Source of the DNA: Hyphomicrobiales bacterium
Lineage (GTDB): Bacteria; Pseudomonadota; Alphaproteobacteria; Rhizobiales; Beijerinckiaceae
Length of the DNA: 64,000 nucleotides
NCBI GenBank assembly: GCA_900470775.1
Contig: UCBZ01000010.1
Span: forward strand, 135,515-199,514
Reading direction: 5' to 3'
Shown here: positions 25,414 through 34,554 of the stretch, piece after piece
Numbering within the stretch: the first letter of the stretch is position 1
Layout of the letters: each line of letters starts with the position of its first letter
The notes under the pieces: generated by a model
What the model was told of the DNA's origin: nothing
Database searches by the model: none
The model's input: only the letters and a program-made list of their open reading frames with translations
Made by a program: the position numbers and the translations under genes

Positions 25414-25568
25414 CCACTTTCTCCGGGCTTTGGCGATCATCGGGACATGACACTGCGAATCGGTCCGAATCGTGGCCTCTTTCGCCGGTCTTGGCGAGCA
25501 GCAAAGCGATCCGCCTTGCGCCGCCGTCATCACAGGAGCGATACTGATCGCGTTCGCATGACTTTTCC

Positions 25569-25597
25569 TTGACGCGCCCGCCGGGCTTGGCTATGGA
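25569..25597 (+). promoter_or_regulatory. Putative promoter for rpmB
   Basis: TTGACG (25569-25574) and TATGGA (25592-25597), 17-base spacer, about 100 bases before the rpmB start. A good sigma-70-like match by eye. Confidence 0.5.
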
Positions 25598-25693
25598 ACC
25601 GCGACTTCAATTTGACTTCCGGTGCTCATGTCCGGCACGTCGCGTGTCGGCATTTTTGTTTGAGCCAGCCGGTTGGATTTAGGGAACGACACC

Positions 25694-25981
25694 ATGGCGC
25701 GCCGTTGCGAACTGACCGGGAAAGCCACCCAGACCGGCCACCTCGTCAGCCACTCTAACCACAAGACGAAGACCGTGTTCCGCCCGAACCTGGTCAACGT
25801 TACGCTGCAGTCGGATGCGCTCGGTCGCTCCGTGCGGCTGCGGATCTCGGCCAATGCGCTGCGCACGGTCGATCATCGCGGCGGCCTCGACGCCTTCCTG
25901 GTTAAGGCCCCGGCCGCCGACCTGTCGACCGGCGCCCTGACGCTGAAGCGCGACATCGAGAAGAAGCTCGCCACCGCCTGA
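25694..25981 (+). CDS. rpmB: 50S ribosomal protein bL28
   Basis: 95 residues from ATG 25694, with AGGGAACG upstream. It starts [20 protein letters not shown] and continues [13 protein letters not shown], the conserved bL28 core that binds 23S rRNA near the E site. The alphaproteobacterial form is longer than the E. coli protein at the C-terminus, as here. It stands alone with its own promoter and a strong terminator. Confidence 0.96.
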   Translation: MARRCELTGKATQTGHLVSHSNHKTKTVFRPNLVNVTLQSDALGRSVRLRISANALRTVDHRGGLDAFLVKAPAADLSTGALTLKRDIEKKLATA

Positions 25982-26009
25982 GCGGGGCCGCCTCTCTGCG
26001 ACGGAAATG

Positions 26010-26034
26010 AAGCGGCCGAAAGGCCGCTTTTTTC
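26010..26034 (+). terminator. Intrinsic terminator after rpmB
   Basis: AAGCGGCC-GAAA-GGCCGCTT followed by a T run: an eight-pair stem with a stable tetraloop, 29 bases after the rpmB stop. Confidence 0.9.
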
Positions 26035-26044
26035 GTTGTGCTTG

Positions 26045-26204
26045 CCCTTCTCCCCTCGCGGGAGAAGGTGGCAGCGCGAAGCGCTGACGGATGAGGGGGC
26101 GCCGTGAGCTTTCCGCCTCAGCCACGTCACAGGGACAACCAGAGAGGGCACGGCGCCCCCTCATCCGGCGCTGCGCGCCACCTTCTCCCGCGAGGGGAGA
26201 AGGG
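26045..26204. repeat. Long palindromic intergenic repeat, family E
   Basis: CCCTTCTCCCCTCGCGGGAG on the left and CTCCCGCGAGGGGAGAAGGG on the right are perfect inverted arms, with a second nested pair (GGGGGCGCCGTG and CACGGCGCCCCC). About 160 bases lying between rpmB and the convergent esterase gene. Confidence 0.85.
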
Positions 26205-26215
26205 AAACCGAGCCC

Positions 26216-27214
26216 TCAAGCCATTACGAATTCCAGCATCACCGTCCGCTGCAGGAACGAGAAATTATCGTCTGAGATCAGCGTCAGCACGGTCTTCCCC
26301 TGATCGTGATGGACGGAAAGCCCCTCCATGTTATCGATCTCCTGGCCGAGATCGGCCTCGATCAGGACGGGACCGTCGAGCAGCGCGCCGGCTTTCAGGC
26401 TTAGCCCCGGCACGCGGCGGATTCGCATGCCGACGCCGCGCAGCGGGCGATACCAGCGCTCCAAAAGCAGCAGGTCGCCGTCGGGCAGGAAGGCAAGATC
26501 GGTGATGTCGTAGCCATCATGCCTGATCACCTGGAACAGGCCGGGTTGCCGGCCGAGAATGACGCCCAGCGTCGGTTCGTCATCGGCGCCCGAGCGCTCC
26601 GAAATCGCGACGATCGCGCCCGCCAGCGGCTGGCCCGCCGGCACAACGCCGATCGCCTCCAGCCCGCGATTGTTCGGCAGGCGCTTGACCTCGCGCGGCA
26701 CCGGCACGATCCGGGCCCGCGCCATGACGCCCTCGCCAGCCCAGTCGAAGCGCAGCACGTCATGCGTCCGCTCGACGCCGAGATAGGCGACGCCCTCAGC
26801 GAGGCAGAGGCTCTCGGTATCGTAATAGCGCGAGCGGTGCAGCGGCCTGCCCGACACGCCGAGGATTGGTGCGAGCTCCGCCCGGTCGAACCCGGTCAGC
26901 CTGCCGTCCCGCATGGTAACCCTGGCCGTCAGCCAGAAGCCGTTATCGGTGACGGCGACGAGATCGCTGCCGCTTACGCCACCGCGCCAGAGCCCTGAGA
27001 ACCCGCCGAAGCGCGAATGATCGCCGCTGAGCACGAGGCCGCTCCGGAACGCAAGCTTGCCGAAGCGGGTCTTCTCCGGGCTGCGCGGCTCGAAAGCAGC
27101 GATCGGCCGCGCCGAAACGGTGACGGGACCGCCTTCAAGCGCCTGGGCGCGGGCTTCCGATGCAACGGCGAGCGCACCGAGTCCAGCCAACGTAGAGCGG
27201 CGAGTCAGGCGCAT
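26216..27214 (-). CDS. Secreted esterase-like-activity-of-phytase domain protein
   Basis: 332 residues. The N-terminus MRLTRRSTLAGLGALA ending ARAQA looks like a Tat-type or Sec signal. The mature part reads as a beta-propeller-like domain of the 'esterase-like activity of phytase' family: GLVLSGDHSRFGGFSGL, AVTDNGFWL, NNRGLEAIGVVPAG and DITDLAFLPDGDLLLLER. Enzyme activity in this family is poorly defined. It is the gene after cobT, separated from it by a repeat. Confidence 0.8.
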   Translation of the reverse strand: MRLTRRSTLAGLGALAVASEARAQALEGGPVTVSARPIAAFEPRSPEKTRFGKLAFRSGLVLSGDHSRFGGFSGLWRGGVSGSDLVAVTDNGFWLTARVTMRDGRLTGFDRAELAPILGVSGRPLHRSRYYDTESLCLAEGVAYLGVERTHDVLRFDWAGEGVMARARIVPVPREVKRLPNNRGLEAIGVVPAGQPLAGAIVAISERSGADDEPTLGVILGRQPGLFQVIRHDGYDITDLAFLPDGDLLLLERWYRPLRGVGMRIRRVPGLSLKAGALLDGPVLIEADLGQEIDNMEGLSVHHDQGKTVLTLISDDNFSFLQRTVMLEFVMA

Positions 27215-27241
27215 CAGAACAATGCGCCTGCTGCCAAGCCT

Positions 27242-27407
27242 GCGCGGGGAACCCCTCTCCTGTAAGGAGAGGGGCAGGGGTGAGGTGAAGGCCCCTGGAC
27301 CAGTGGCCTGCCAGTCCTAAGCGGCGGCAGGGGTGAGGTTTCCGCCAAGACGTCCAACGGCCGACCCCTCACCCTACCCTCTCCCTCCGGGAGAGGGTTC
27401 CCCGCGC
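27242..27407. repeat. Palindromic repeat, family D (intergenic copy)
   Basis: GCGCGGGGAACCCCTCTCC ... AGGAGAGGGGCAGGGGTGAGG on the left; CCGACCCCTCACCCTACCC ... GGGAGAGGGTTCCCCGCGC on the right. Outer arms are inverted copies. A second copy of the same family lies inside a coding gene at 31836-31999. Confidence 0.85.
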
Positions 27408-27434
27408 CAGACCCATGGATGTGGCAGGCAAGTT

Positions 27435-29336
27435 TCACTGCCGACGTCGCGCCCCGCCCGACGACTTGGCGTTCAACCGCGGATCGTCCTCGAACAGCTC
27501 GGCGAGCTTTTCCGTCATCACGCCGCCGAGTTCCTCGGCATCGACGATGGTGACGGCGCGGCGGTAATAGCGGGTGACGTCATGGCCGATGCCGATCGCG
27601 ATCAGCTCGACCGGCGAGCGCGTCTCGATCTCGGCGATGATATGGCGCAGATGCCGCTCGAGATAGTTGCCGGCATTGACCGACAGCGTCGAATCGTCGA
27701 CCGGCGCGCCATCCGAGATCACCATCAGGATCTTGCGCTGCTCCGGCCGGGCCAGGATGCGCTTATGGGCCCAGTCGAGCGCCTCGCCGTCGATGTTCTC
27801 CTTGAGCAGCCCCTCGCGCATCATCAGCCCGAGATTTTTCCGCGCCCTGCGCCAGGGAGCGTCAGCGGCCTTGTAGATGATGTGGCGAAGATCGTTGAGG
27901 CGGCCGGGATTGGCCGGCTTGCCCGATTGCAGCCAGCTCTCGCGCGAAAGCCCGCCCTTCCAGGCCCGCGTGGTGAAGCCGAGCAGCTCGACCTTGACGC
28001 CACAGCGCTCCAGCGTCCGGGCCAGGATGTCGGCGCAGGTGGCGGCGACCGTAATCGGCCGGCCACGCATCGAGCCGGAATTGTCGATCAGCAGGGTCAC
28101 CACGGTGTCGCGGAATTTGACATCCGATTCCTGCCGGAAGGAAAGCGGCTGGTAGGGGTCGATGATGATGCGCGGCAGGCGGGCGGGGTCGAGCGCGCCC
28201 TCCTCCAGGTCGAACTGCCAGGAGCGATTCTGCTGCGCCATCAGCCGCCGCTGCAGGCGGTTGGCTAGGCGGGCCACCACGCCCTGCAAATGCGCGAGCT
28301 GCTTGTCGAGATAGGCGCGTAAGCGCGTCAGCTCCTCGGCGTCGCACAGCTCCTCGGCCGTGACGACCTCGTCGAACTTCTGGGTATAGGGCTTGTAGTC
28401 GGTCTGCGGGCGGTCGTTCTGCTTGCCGTCGCGCGGACGCGGCGCCTCACCGGCCTCCTCGGCATCCGAATTCTCGTCCTCGTCGTCCCAGTCGCCGGAC
28501 GGCGCGTCGGAGGCCTCGCTCGCGCCCTCCTGCAACTCCTCGGTGGCGTCGTCGGAGACCTCGACCTCGGAGCGCTCGCCGGCGCTTTCCTGCTCGGCTT
28601 CGCCATCCTGCTGCTGCTGTTCGTCGGAGGATTGGTCTTGATTGTCCTCGTCCTCGTCCGATTCGTCGCCCTGCGAGGTCTGCTCGGCCATGTCGAGCGA
28701 GGCCAGCATGTCGCGCACCGTGCGGGCGAAGGCGCGCTGGTCCTCGACAGCTTTCGAGAGACGGTCGAGATCGGCACCGGCCTTGTCCTCGATCTGCTCG
28801 CGCCAGAGATCGACCAGCTTCTGCGCCGCCTTGGGCGGCTTCAGGCCGGTCAGCCGCTCGCGCACCATCAGCGCCAGCGCATCCTCCAGCGGGGCGTCCG
28901 CCCGATCGGTGATCTCCTCATAGCGCCCGCCGCGATGATAGCGGTCTTCCAGCATGGCGGTGATGTTGCCGGCCATGCCCGCCATCCGCCGCGAGCCGAC
29001 GCATTCGACGCGGGCCTGCTCGACCGCGTCGAACACGGCACGGGCCGCATCGCCCTCGGGCGCGGCCCGGCGATGCACGCTCGCATCGTGGCAGGCGAGC
29101 CGCAGCGCCATCGAATCGGAATGGCCGCGCAGGATCGCGACATCCTCGAGCGTCAGCTTGCGCGGCGGCTCCGGCAGGCGAGCGCGGTCGCCGACGAGCG
29201 AAGGTTTGTCAGCCGCGAAGACGATCTCCATCTCCGGCTTGCGGGCGATCGCCTTCATCGTCTGCGAAATGGCGCGCTTCAGCGGCTCTGCTGGCGCTTC
29301 CTTGGACTGGCCGGGCTTGCGGTTTGAAAGGGTCAT
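27435..29336 (-). CDS. cobT: Aerobic cobaltochelatase subunit CobT
   Basis: 633 residues, normal for CobT. The N-terminal region is helical; residues 223-296 form a very acidic linker; the C-terminus is a von Willebrand A domain with the metal site D418-NSGSM. With CobS (AAA+ motor) and CobN it inserts cobalt into hydrogenobyrinic acid a,c-diamide in aerobic B12 synthesis. Its start overlaps the preceding small gene by four bases. cobS is upstream on the same strand but separated by two unrelated-looking genes. cobN is not in the window. Confidence 0.95.
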   Translation of the reverse strand: MTLSNRKPGQSKEAPAEPLKRAISQTMKAIARKPEMEIVFAADKPSLVGDRARLPEPPRKLTLEDVAILRGHSDSMALRLACHDASVHRRAAPEGDAARAVFDAVEQARVECVGSRRMAGMAGNITAMLEDRYHRGGRYEEITDRADAPLEDALALMVRERLTGLKPPKAAQKLVDLWREQIEDKAGADLDRLSKAVEDQRAFARTVRDMLASLDMAEQTSQGDESDEDEDNQDQSSDEQQQQDGEAEQESAGERSEVEVSDDATEELQEGASEASDAPSGDWDDEDENSDAEEAGEAPRPRDGKQNDRPQTDYKPYTQKFDEVVTAEELCDAEELTRLRAYLDKQLAHLQGVVARLANRLQRRLMAQQNRSWQFDLEEGALDPARLPRIIIDPYQPLSFRQESDVKFRDTVVTLLIDNSGSMRGRPITVAATCADILARTLERCGVKVELLGFTTRAWKGGLSRESWLQSGKPANPGRLNDLRHIIYKAADAPWRRARKNLGLMMREGLLKENIDGEALDWAHKRILARPEQRKILMVISDGAPVDDSTLSVNAGNYLERHLRHIIAEIETRSPVELIAIGIGHDVTRYYRRAVTIVDAEELGGVMTEKLAELFEDDPRLNAKSSGGARRRQ

Positions 29337-29725
29337 AGCGAACGCGGCGCTCCGGTTTGCTTCACGTCTCGGACAAACTCTACGGCCTTCGCGAGATCGA
29401 TATCGAACGCGCCTGCGCGGCTAACAGCATAAAGATCCCGCCAAAGCAGGTACCCCTCATTGAACTGATCTGGGAGGGCTCCATAACCGCAGTGCTCTCG
29501 AAGAGATCGCAGCAATGCATCCCGCCAGATCGGCAGGTGAGCGATGCCCGCCAGTCCCGCCGATGCTGCTTCTGACCGGGATCGAGAAGCGCCGACGGCA
29601 ACTGAGATCACGGCATCGTCGCCCTCGACATCGATCCGGCCGATTGTGACCCGCGAACCTGCATCAGCGCCGCAATAGGCCCACACTTGCCCTGGCTCGA
29701 GGTTGATGGCGGAAGGAATGCTCAT
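29333..29725 (-). CDS. Hypothetical protein between cobS and cobT (130 aa)
   Basis: 130 residues. The N-terminal half ([23 protein letters not shown]) suggests a small beta-barrel, followed by a helical segment. No family recognised. It overlaps cobT by four bases at its end and the acetyltransferase stop by four at its start, so it is translationally coupled to both. Confidence 0.7.
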   Translation of the reverse strand: MSIPSAINLEPGQVWAYCGADAGSRVTIGRIDVEGDDAVISVAVGASRSRSEAASAGLAGIAHLPIWRDALLRSLREHCGYGALPDQFNEGYLLWRDLYAVSRAGAFDIDLAKAVEFVRDVKQTGAPRSL

Positions 29726-30138
29726 AGCGCTTTCGCGAAATGGTGGATCCGATGGCCTGCGACGGGATAATCCTCCATTACGCCATACTGGCGATAGCCC
29801 AGCTTCGGATAGAAATTCGGCGCCTGAAGGCTCATCGTACTCAGATAGACGCCACGCGCGCCGTGGTCGCGCGCAGCCTTCTCGGCCATCGCGACGAGGG
29901 CCTCGCCATGTCCCGCCCCGCGATGGATCTCATCGATCCAGAGCAGGTCGATGTGGAGCCATTCCCATTTCAGCTCCCCGATCAGACCGCCGACTATCCT
30001 GCCGGCATCGTCGCGCAGGCTGAGTGCCAGAGGCGCGCTGTTGCGCGCGCCGACCACGGCCGCGTTGTAGGCGCTGAGGCCAGCCACCACGGCTTCCCTC
30101 GTCGCCGCGATATCGCTCTCGCGCTGGAGGGTCGCCAT
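29722..30138 (-). CDS. GNAT N-acetyltransferase between cobS and cobT
   Basis: 138 residues from ATG 30138; a longer reading would run into cobS. GNAT features: GGLIGELKWEWLHIDLLWIDE, HRGAGHGEALVAMAEKAARD (acetyl-CoA loop) and FYPKLGYRQYG. It starts 15 bases after cobS and is coupled to the small gene before cobT. The substrate is unknown. Confidence 0.85.
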   Translation of the reverse strand: MATLQRESDIAATREAVVAGLSAYNAAVVGARNSAPLALSLRDDAGRIVGGLIGELKWEWLHIDLLWIDEIHRGAGHGEALVAMAEKAARDHGARGVYLSTMSLQAPNFYPKLGYRQYGVMEDYPVAGHRIHHFAKAL

Positions 30139-30152
30139 AGCCGGGATGACCG

Positions 30153-31142
30153 TCAGCTCAGGACCACATTCGCCGCGCTCTCCGGCAGTTCCTTGCCGAA
30201 GGAGCGCTGGAAGAACTCGGCCACCAGCGTGCGCTCCATCTCGTCGCACTTGTTCAGGAACGTCACCCGGAAGGCGAAGCCGATATCGCCGAAGATCGCG
30301 GCGTTCTCGGCCCAGGTGATGACGGTACGCGGGCTCATCACGGTGGAGAGGTCGCCGTTCATGAAGGCGTTGCGGGTCAGATCGGCGACGCGGACCATCT
30401 TGTCGATGACGCTGCGGCCTTCGGGCGTGCCCTGGAAGTGTTTCGACTTCGCCAGCACGATCTCGACCTCGTTGTCATGCGGCAGATAGTTCAGCGTGGT
30501 CACGATCGACCAGCGGTCCATCTGGCCCTGATTGATCTGCTGCGTGCCGTGATAGAGGCCCGAGGTGTCGCCGAGGCCGACCGTGTTGGCGGTGGCAAAC
30601 AGCCGGAAGGCAGCATGCGGGCGGATGACGCGCTTCTGGTCGAGCAGCGTCAGCTTGCCGGACTGCTCGAGCACGCGCTGGATCACGAACATCACATCGG
30701 GGCGGCCGGCATCGTACTCGTCGAAGACCAGCGCGATATTGTTCTGCAGCGCCCAGGGCAGGATGCCGTCCTGGAATTCGGTGATCTGCTTGCCTTCCTT
30801 CAGCACGATCGCGTCCTTGCCGACGAGATCGAGGCGGGAGACGTGGCTGTCGAGGTTGACGCGGACGCAGGGCCAGTTGAGACGCGCTGCGACCTGCTCG
30901 ATATGGGTCGACTTGCCGGTGCCGTGATAGCCCGAGATCATGACGCGACGGTTATGCGCGAAGCCGGCCAGGATCGCGATGGTGGTGTCGCGGTCGAAGC
31001 GGTAATCCGGGTCGAAATCCGGCACATGCGCCTCGGTCTTGGAATAGGCCGGCACCTCCAGATCGGAATCGATCCCGAATGTCTGGCGCACCGACAGCTT
31101 CATGTCGGGCAGGCCGGCGGCAGTCGTCGTTGTCATCATCAA
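30153..31142 (-). CDS. cobS: Aerobic cobaltochelatase subunit CobS (AAA+ ATPase)
   Basis: 329 residues, the normal length. Walker [10 protein letters not shown] at 71-79 and Walker B VFDEYDAG at 139-146 give an active AAA+ ATPase. The N-terminal [14 protein letters not shown] is typical of CobS. With CobT it powers cobalt insertion by CobN. Start at ATG 31142 is supported by GGAGACTTG upstream; two further ATG codons follow immediately. No cobalamin riboswitch is visible in the 144-base upstream gap. Confidence 0.96.
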   Translation of the reverse strand: MMMTTTTAAGLPDMKLSVRQTFGIDSDLEVPAYSKTEAHVPDFDPDYRFDRDTTIAILAGFAHNRRVMISGYHGTGKSTHIEQVAARLNWPCVRVNLDSHVSRLDLVGKDAIVLKEGKQITEFQDGILPWALQNNIALVFDEYDAGRPDVMFVIQRVLEQSGKLTLLDQKRVIRPHAAFRLFATANTVGLGDTSGLYHGTQQINQGQMDRWSIVTTLNYLPHDNEVEIVLAKSKHFQGTPEGRSVIDKMVRVADLTRNAFMNGDLSTVMSPRTVITWAENAAIFGDIGFAFRVTFLNKCDEMERTLVAEFFQRSFGKELPESAANVVLS

Positions 31143-31286
31143 GTCTCCGGGCGTGGGACCATGGCCGGGAAATGACCGGTTGTCCCAACGCCGACCGAGG
31201 AGGGAGGCAATGCCATCCTAATTAGAGGCAAAGCCCGGCATCGGCAATTCGCAAAGCGCCAAGGCTGCTGTTCGCAAGAGACATGC

Positions 31287-32615
31287 CTAGCCCCGCTCCA
31301 CCAGCAGCCGCGTCACAATACCCGCGACCCTCCCGGCCCCGTCGCGATCGATCGCCGGGGTCCCGGGGCGGCCGCCGGTCAGCGCCGACTCGACCGCGGC
31401 GGCAAAGGCGGCAGGCGTGGCGGCATCTGCCCCGGAAAGCCGCAGGCAACGCGCCAGGCCTGCCCGTTCCATCGCCTCGGCGCGCACCGCCTGCTCGGTC
31501 TCCGCCCCGTCGTCGAATGGAACGACGATGGCAGGACACGCCGCCGCGAGCAGATCGAGCACGGTGTTGTAGCCGGCCTGACTGATCGACAGCGCGCAGG
31601 CCGCAAGCAGATCCGGGAAGTCCGGACGCGCCCGCTCGACGGTGACGTTGTGCGAGGCCGATTGCCGCAGGGCGGCGAAATCGGACTCGGACAGGCCGCG
31701 ACCGACGAGAATGCGCCAGGGCTGGGAGGTGTCGAGGCGCGCGGCCTCGATGCAGAGCCGAAAGAGCGGCAACGCCGCGCCAGACCCACCGCCGGAGACG
31801 AGAATTTCGCCTAACGCATCACCCATACCGGCCGGGCGCGGGGAGCCCCTCTCCTGTAAGGAGAGGGGCAGGGGTGAGGTACCGGCCCCTGGACCAGCGA
31901 GGCAACGCCCCAACGGCGACTGCGGTGAGGTCTCAGCCGAGGCGTCCAACGGCCGACCCCTCCCCCTGCCCTCTCCCTCCGGGAGAGGGTTCCCCGCGCC
32001 TGTCGCGACAACCTGCGTCACAGGCGCGGCTAAATAGCCCGTATAGTGCAATCGCTTTGCAAGCTCCGGCGCGACCGGCCAGGACGCTTCCAGCGGCAGG
32101 AATGCCGCATCGCCATGGACCAGCACGCCGTCGAAATGTTCGGCGAGGCGCCGATGCGCCTCCGCAATCCTGTCGGGACGAGGCGTCACCAGCACGTCGC
32201 GTACCGAGGACAGCACCAGAACGCGCGGGTTGGCCGCCTTTGCTGCCGCGATCAGGCCAAGGAACTCGTCGGCCAATTGCCGCCGCCCGAACGGAAAATG
32301 CTCGGTGACGACGACCTCGGGTTTGAGCGTAGCGGCAAGCTCCGTGAGCTGCGCTTGCCGGATTTCAAGGCGGCCCGCTTCGATCGGCCGGCCTTCCTCG
32401 TCGAGCAGATTGCGGAAATCGACACCCTCGACCTTGACCGGCGGCAGTTGCACGAAGTCGAAGGGCTCGGCCACCATCGCCCGCAAGGGCATGCCTCCGC
32501 TAGCCAACGTGACGCGAAATCCGCTCTCCGCCAAAGCCCGGGCAAGATGCCCCGCCCGCACCAGATGCCCGCTGCCGAGCAGATGCGTCACCGCGATCAG
32601 GACCGTCCCGCTCAT
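31287..32615 (-). CDS. GT-B glycosyltransferase (MurG-like/COG4671) with an in-frame palindromic-repeat insertion
   Basis: 442 residues. The N-terminal domain has HLLGSGHLVRAGHLARAL; the C-terminal domain has EILVSGGGSGAAL and a nucleotide-sugar region SISQAGYNTVLDLLAA. Between them, residues about 206-262 (NPLPEGEGRGRG ... LSLQERGSPRPAG) are encoded by a 164-base palindromic repeat, the same family as the intergenic one at 27242. The paralogue at 50235 has a plain linker of about 20 residues there. The frame stays open, so the protein may still fold with a long loop, but activity is uncertain. Start overlaps the next glycosyltransferase stop. Confidence 0.85.
   Translation of the reverse strand: MSGTVLIAVTHLLGSGHLVRAGHLARALAESGFRVTLASGGMPLRAMVAEPFDFVQLPPVKVEGVDFRNLLDEEGRPIEAGRLEIRQAQLTELAATLKPEVVVTEHFPFGRRQLADEFLGLIAAAKAANPRVLVLSSVRDVLVTPRPDRIAEAHRRLAEHFDGVLVHGDAAFLPLEASWPVAPELAKRLHYTGYLAAPVTQVVATGAGNPLPEGEGRGRGRPLDASAETSPQSPLGRCLAGPGAGTSPLPLSLQERGSPRPAGMGDALGEILVSGGGSGAALPLFRLCIEAARLDTSQPWRILVGRGLSESDFAALRQSASHNVTVERARPDFPDLLAACALSISQAGYNTVLDLLAAACPAIVVPFDDGAETEQAVRAEAMERAGLARCLRLSGADAATPAAFAAAVESALTGGRPGTPAIDRDGAGRVAGIVTRLLVERG
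31836..31999. repeat. Palindromic repeat, family D, inside a coding sequence
   Basis: Arms GCGCGGGGAGCCCCTCTCC ... and ... GGAGAGGGTTCCCCGCGC match the intergenic element at 27242-27407 almost base for base, including the CTGTAAGGAGAGGGGCAGG and GTCCAACGGCCGACCCCTC blocks. It adds roughly 55 codons without a stop in the gene's frame. Confidence 0.9.
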
Positions 32616-33850
32616 GGCATCTCGCCTGACGCGCGCAGTTTTGCAGCGATCAGGTCGAGCCCGGCGGCCGCCGAGAACGCCCCGGTCAGCCGCTGATGGG
32701 CGGCATGCCCCAGCGCCGCGCGTCGCTTCGGCGCACGGGTGAGATCGGCCAGCGCCAGCGCCAGCGCATCGACATCGCCGGACGGAACCAGCAGCCCTTC
32801 GACGCCCTCGCGCACGAATTCGGGGATGCCGGCGAAATCAGTGGCGACGATCGGCAAGCCCTGGCTCGCCGCCTCCATCACGACATTGGGCAGCCCGTCG
32901 CGATCGCCGTCACCGGCCTGCCTCGACGGCAGCACGAACAGATCGGCTTCGCGCAACGCGACGATGACCTCGGTTTGCGCCTTCGCTCCCGCCCATGTGA
33001 CGCGCTCAGCCAGACCCAGAGATTGGGCCTGCGCCTGCAAGGCCTTCAGCCTCTCGCCGCCGCCGATATGGGTCAGACGCCAGTGCAGATTGGGAGGGAG
33101 CTTCGCCAGCGCCGACAGCAAATCGTCAAAACCCTTCTTCTCGACGGCCCGGCCGATGGTGACGAAGCGCACCGGATCGCCTGCATCGCCGCCGTCGCGC
33201 GCCGGGCGGGCGGGCGGCGACGGAAAACGGCTGAGATCAAGCCCGTGATAGACGAGATCGACCTTGTCGGCCCGGTCGGCGAGGCGCGCGAGTTCGCGGT
33301 GGCCATCGCGGGTGCAGGTCACACCCCAGTCGGCCGATGCAATCTTTTCGCGCTTCTCCCAGTCCGGCGTCGTCCAGATGTCCTTGGCATGGGCCGAGAA
33401 CGACCAGCTCAGGCCCCGCAGCAGCGCCGCATAACGGATCACCGAGGCCGGTGTGTGCAGGTAATGCACATGCAGATGCGTGATCCCGGCCGGCAGCTCG
33501 CGCGCCATCACGCAGGCCTGGCCGAAGCGGCGCAGTCGGTTGCGGGTCGCGTCGCGGCCGAGGTCGCGCAGGAAGACTGCGAGCAGGCGCGCGAAGCCTG
33601 GCCGCAGCAGCGCCCGCAGCACGCCGCGCAACACCCGGCCGGGCTCCTCGTGCAGATATTCCGGCAGATAGCTCACCGGCGCCGTGATCTGGTTATGCAT
33701 CAGATGCCGCGCCACATCGGTCGGCCGGCGCAGCGACCAGATCGCGAAGGGCAGGTCGCGCTGCTGCAGCCCGAGCAGTTCCTGCGCGATGAAGGTCTCC
33801 GACAGACGCGGATAGCCCTTCATCGCGATCGCGATGCGGGGAGGCTTCAT
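32612..33850 (-). CDS. Glycosyltransferase family 4
   Basis: 412 residues of GT-B fold. N-terminal domain MKPPRIAIAMKGYPRLSETF; C-terminal GT4 motifs FVTIGRAVEKKGFDDLLSAL, then LPSRQAGDGDRDGLPNVVMEA with the family EX7E-type segment. It probably adds a sugar to a surface glycan from a nucleotide-sugar donor on the cytoplasmic side. It overlaps both neighbours by four bases, forming a coupled trio with the methyltransferase before it and the repeat-bearing glycosyltransferase after it. Confidence 0.9.
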   Translation of the reverse strand: MKPPRIAIAMKGYPRLSETFIAQELLGLQQRDLPFAIWSLRRPTDVARHLMHNQITAPVSYLPEYLHEEPGRVLRGVLRALLRPGFARLLAVFLRDLGRDATRNRLRRFGQACVMARELPAGITHLHVHYLHTPASVIRYAALLRGLSWSFSAHAKDIWTTPDWEKREKIASADWGVTCTRDGHRELARLADRADKVDLVYHGLDLSRFPSPPARPARDGGDAGDPVRFVTIGRAVEKKGFDDLLSALAKLPPNLHWRLTHIGGGERLKALQAQAQSLGLAERVTWAGAKAQTEVIVALREADLFVLPSRQAGDGDRDGLPNVVMEAASQGLPIVATDFAGIPEFVREGVEGLLVPSGDVDALALALADLTRAPKRRAALGHAAHQRLTGAFSAAAGLDLIAAKLRASGEMP

Positions 33851-34509
33851 CGCCGGCCGATCAGCATGAAGCGGGTGTAGTTCTTCGTCGGCAGCGACCC
33901 GGCGAACAGCGTCTCCGACAAGCCGGCCTGCGCCTTGAAGGCGTCGAGCGAGGCGACGCAGCTGCGATGGTCGGGTTCGCGGACATAATCGTTCGACTGC
34001 AGCAGCAGCGGCAGGCCAGGCGGCAATGTCGCGAGCCAGCCCGGCACATCGGCCAGATGCTCGCAGCTCGTATTGATGACGAGGCCAGGCGCGGGGTTCT
34101 GGGCCACGAAGTCCAGCGCCATCATGTCGGCGGTCACGGCCCGGAAGCGCCCTGTCGCGACATGGCGGCGATTCAGCCGCTCGGCGACATCAGCGCAACC
34201 CGGATCAAGATCGACGCTGACGACCGCGGGGATCGTCAATCGCTCATCGGCGAGCAGCAATGCGCCAAGCACGCCGTACCAGGCGCCCAGCACCCAGACC
34301 GGCCCCTCAGGTTGCGGCAAAACCTCGGCCAGCGCATCGGCCAGCCAGCGTTTCGAGCCGATCTGCTTGTGGTTGAAGGCGATCCAGAGATCGGGCGGCA
34401 TCTCGTCTGCGACGAGGCGCGCGAGATCGGCCACCACGCTGTTGCCGGTGAGGGCTGCGACGCCGCGCAGAATGTCATAGAAGGCGTCGGGAGGCGTGTC
34501 GCGTGTCAT
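33847..34509 (-). CDS. Class I SAM-dependent methyltransferase-like protein
   Basis: 220 residues from ATG 34509; an upstream extension lacks support. A Rossmann-type core is visible: VWVLGAWYGVLGALLL (SAM loop position), VVSVDLDPGCADVAERLN and PGLVINTSCEHLADVPGWLA. It probably methylates a sugar or lipid intermediate, judging by the two glycosyltransferases coupled downstream. The ribosome site is weak. It is divergent from another Rossmann protein at 34555. Confidence 0.75.
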   Translation of the reverse strand: MTRDTPPDAFYDILRGVAALTGNSVVADLARLVADEMPPDLWIAFNHKQIGSKRWLADALAEVLPQPEGPVWVLGAWYGVLGALLLADERLTIPAVVSVDLDPGCADVAERLNRRHVATGRFRAVTADMMALDFVAQNPAPGLVINTSCEHLADVPGWLATLPPGLPLLLQSNDYVREPDHRSCVASLDAFKAQAGLSETLFAGSLPTKNYTRFMLIGRR

Positions 34510-34554
34510 GCCGTGTCGGGATGGCGGGATGCGGGAAAGTGGAATGAAAGTGGA

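Noticed and set aside
31143-31286. Possible cobalamin riboswitch before cobS
   Set aside because: No B12-box-like GCCACTG or related conserved blocks are seen on either strand.
31836-31999. Frameshifted pseudogene for the glycosyltransferase
   Set aside because: The repeat keeps the frame open through to the normal C-terminal domain, so I treat the gene as intact with an insertion.
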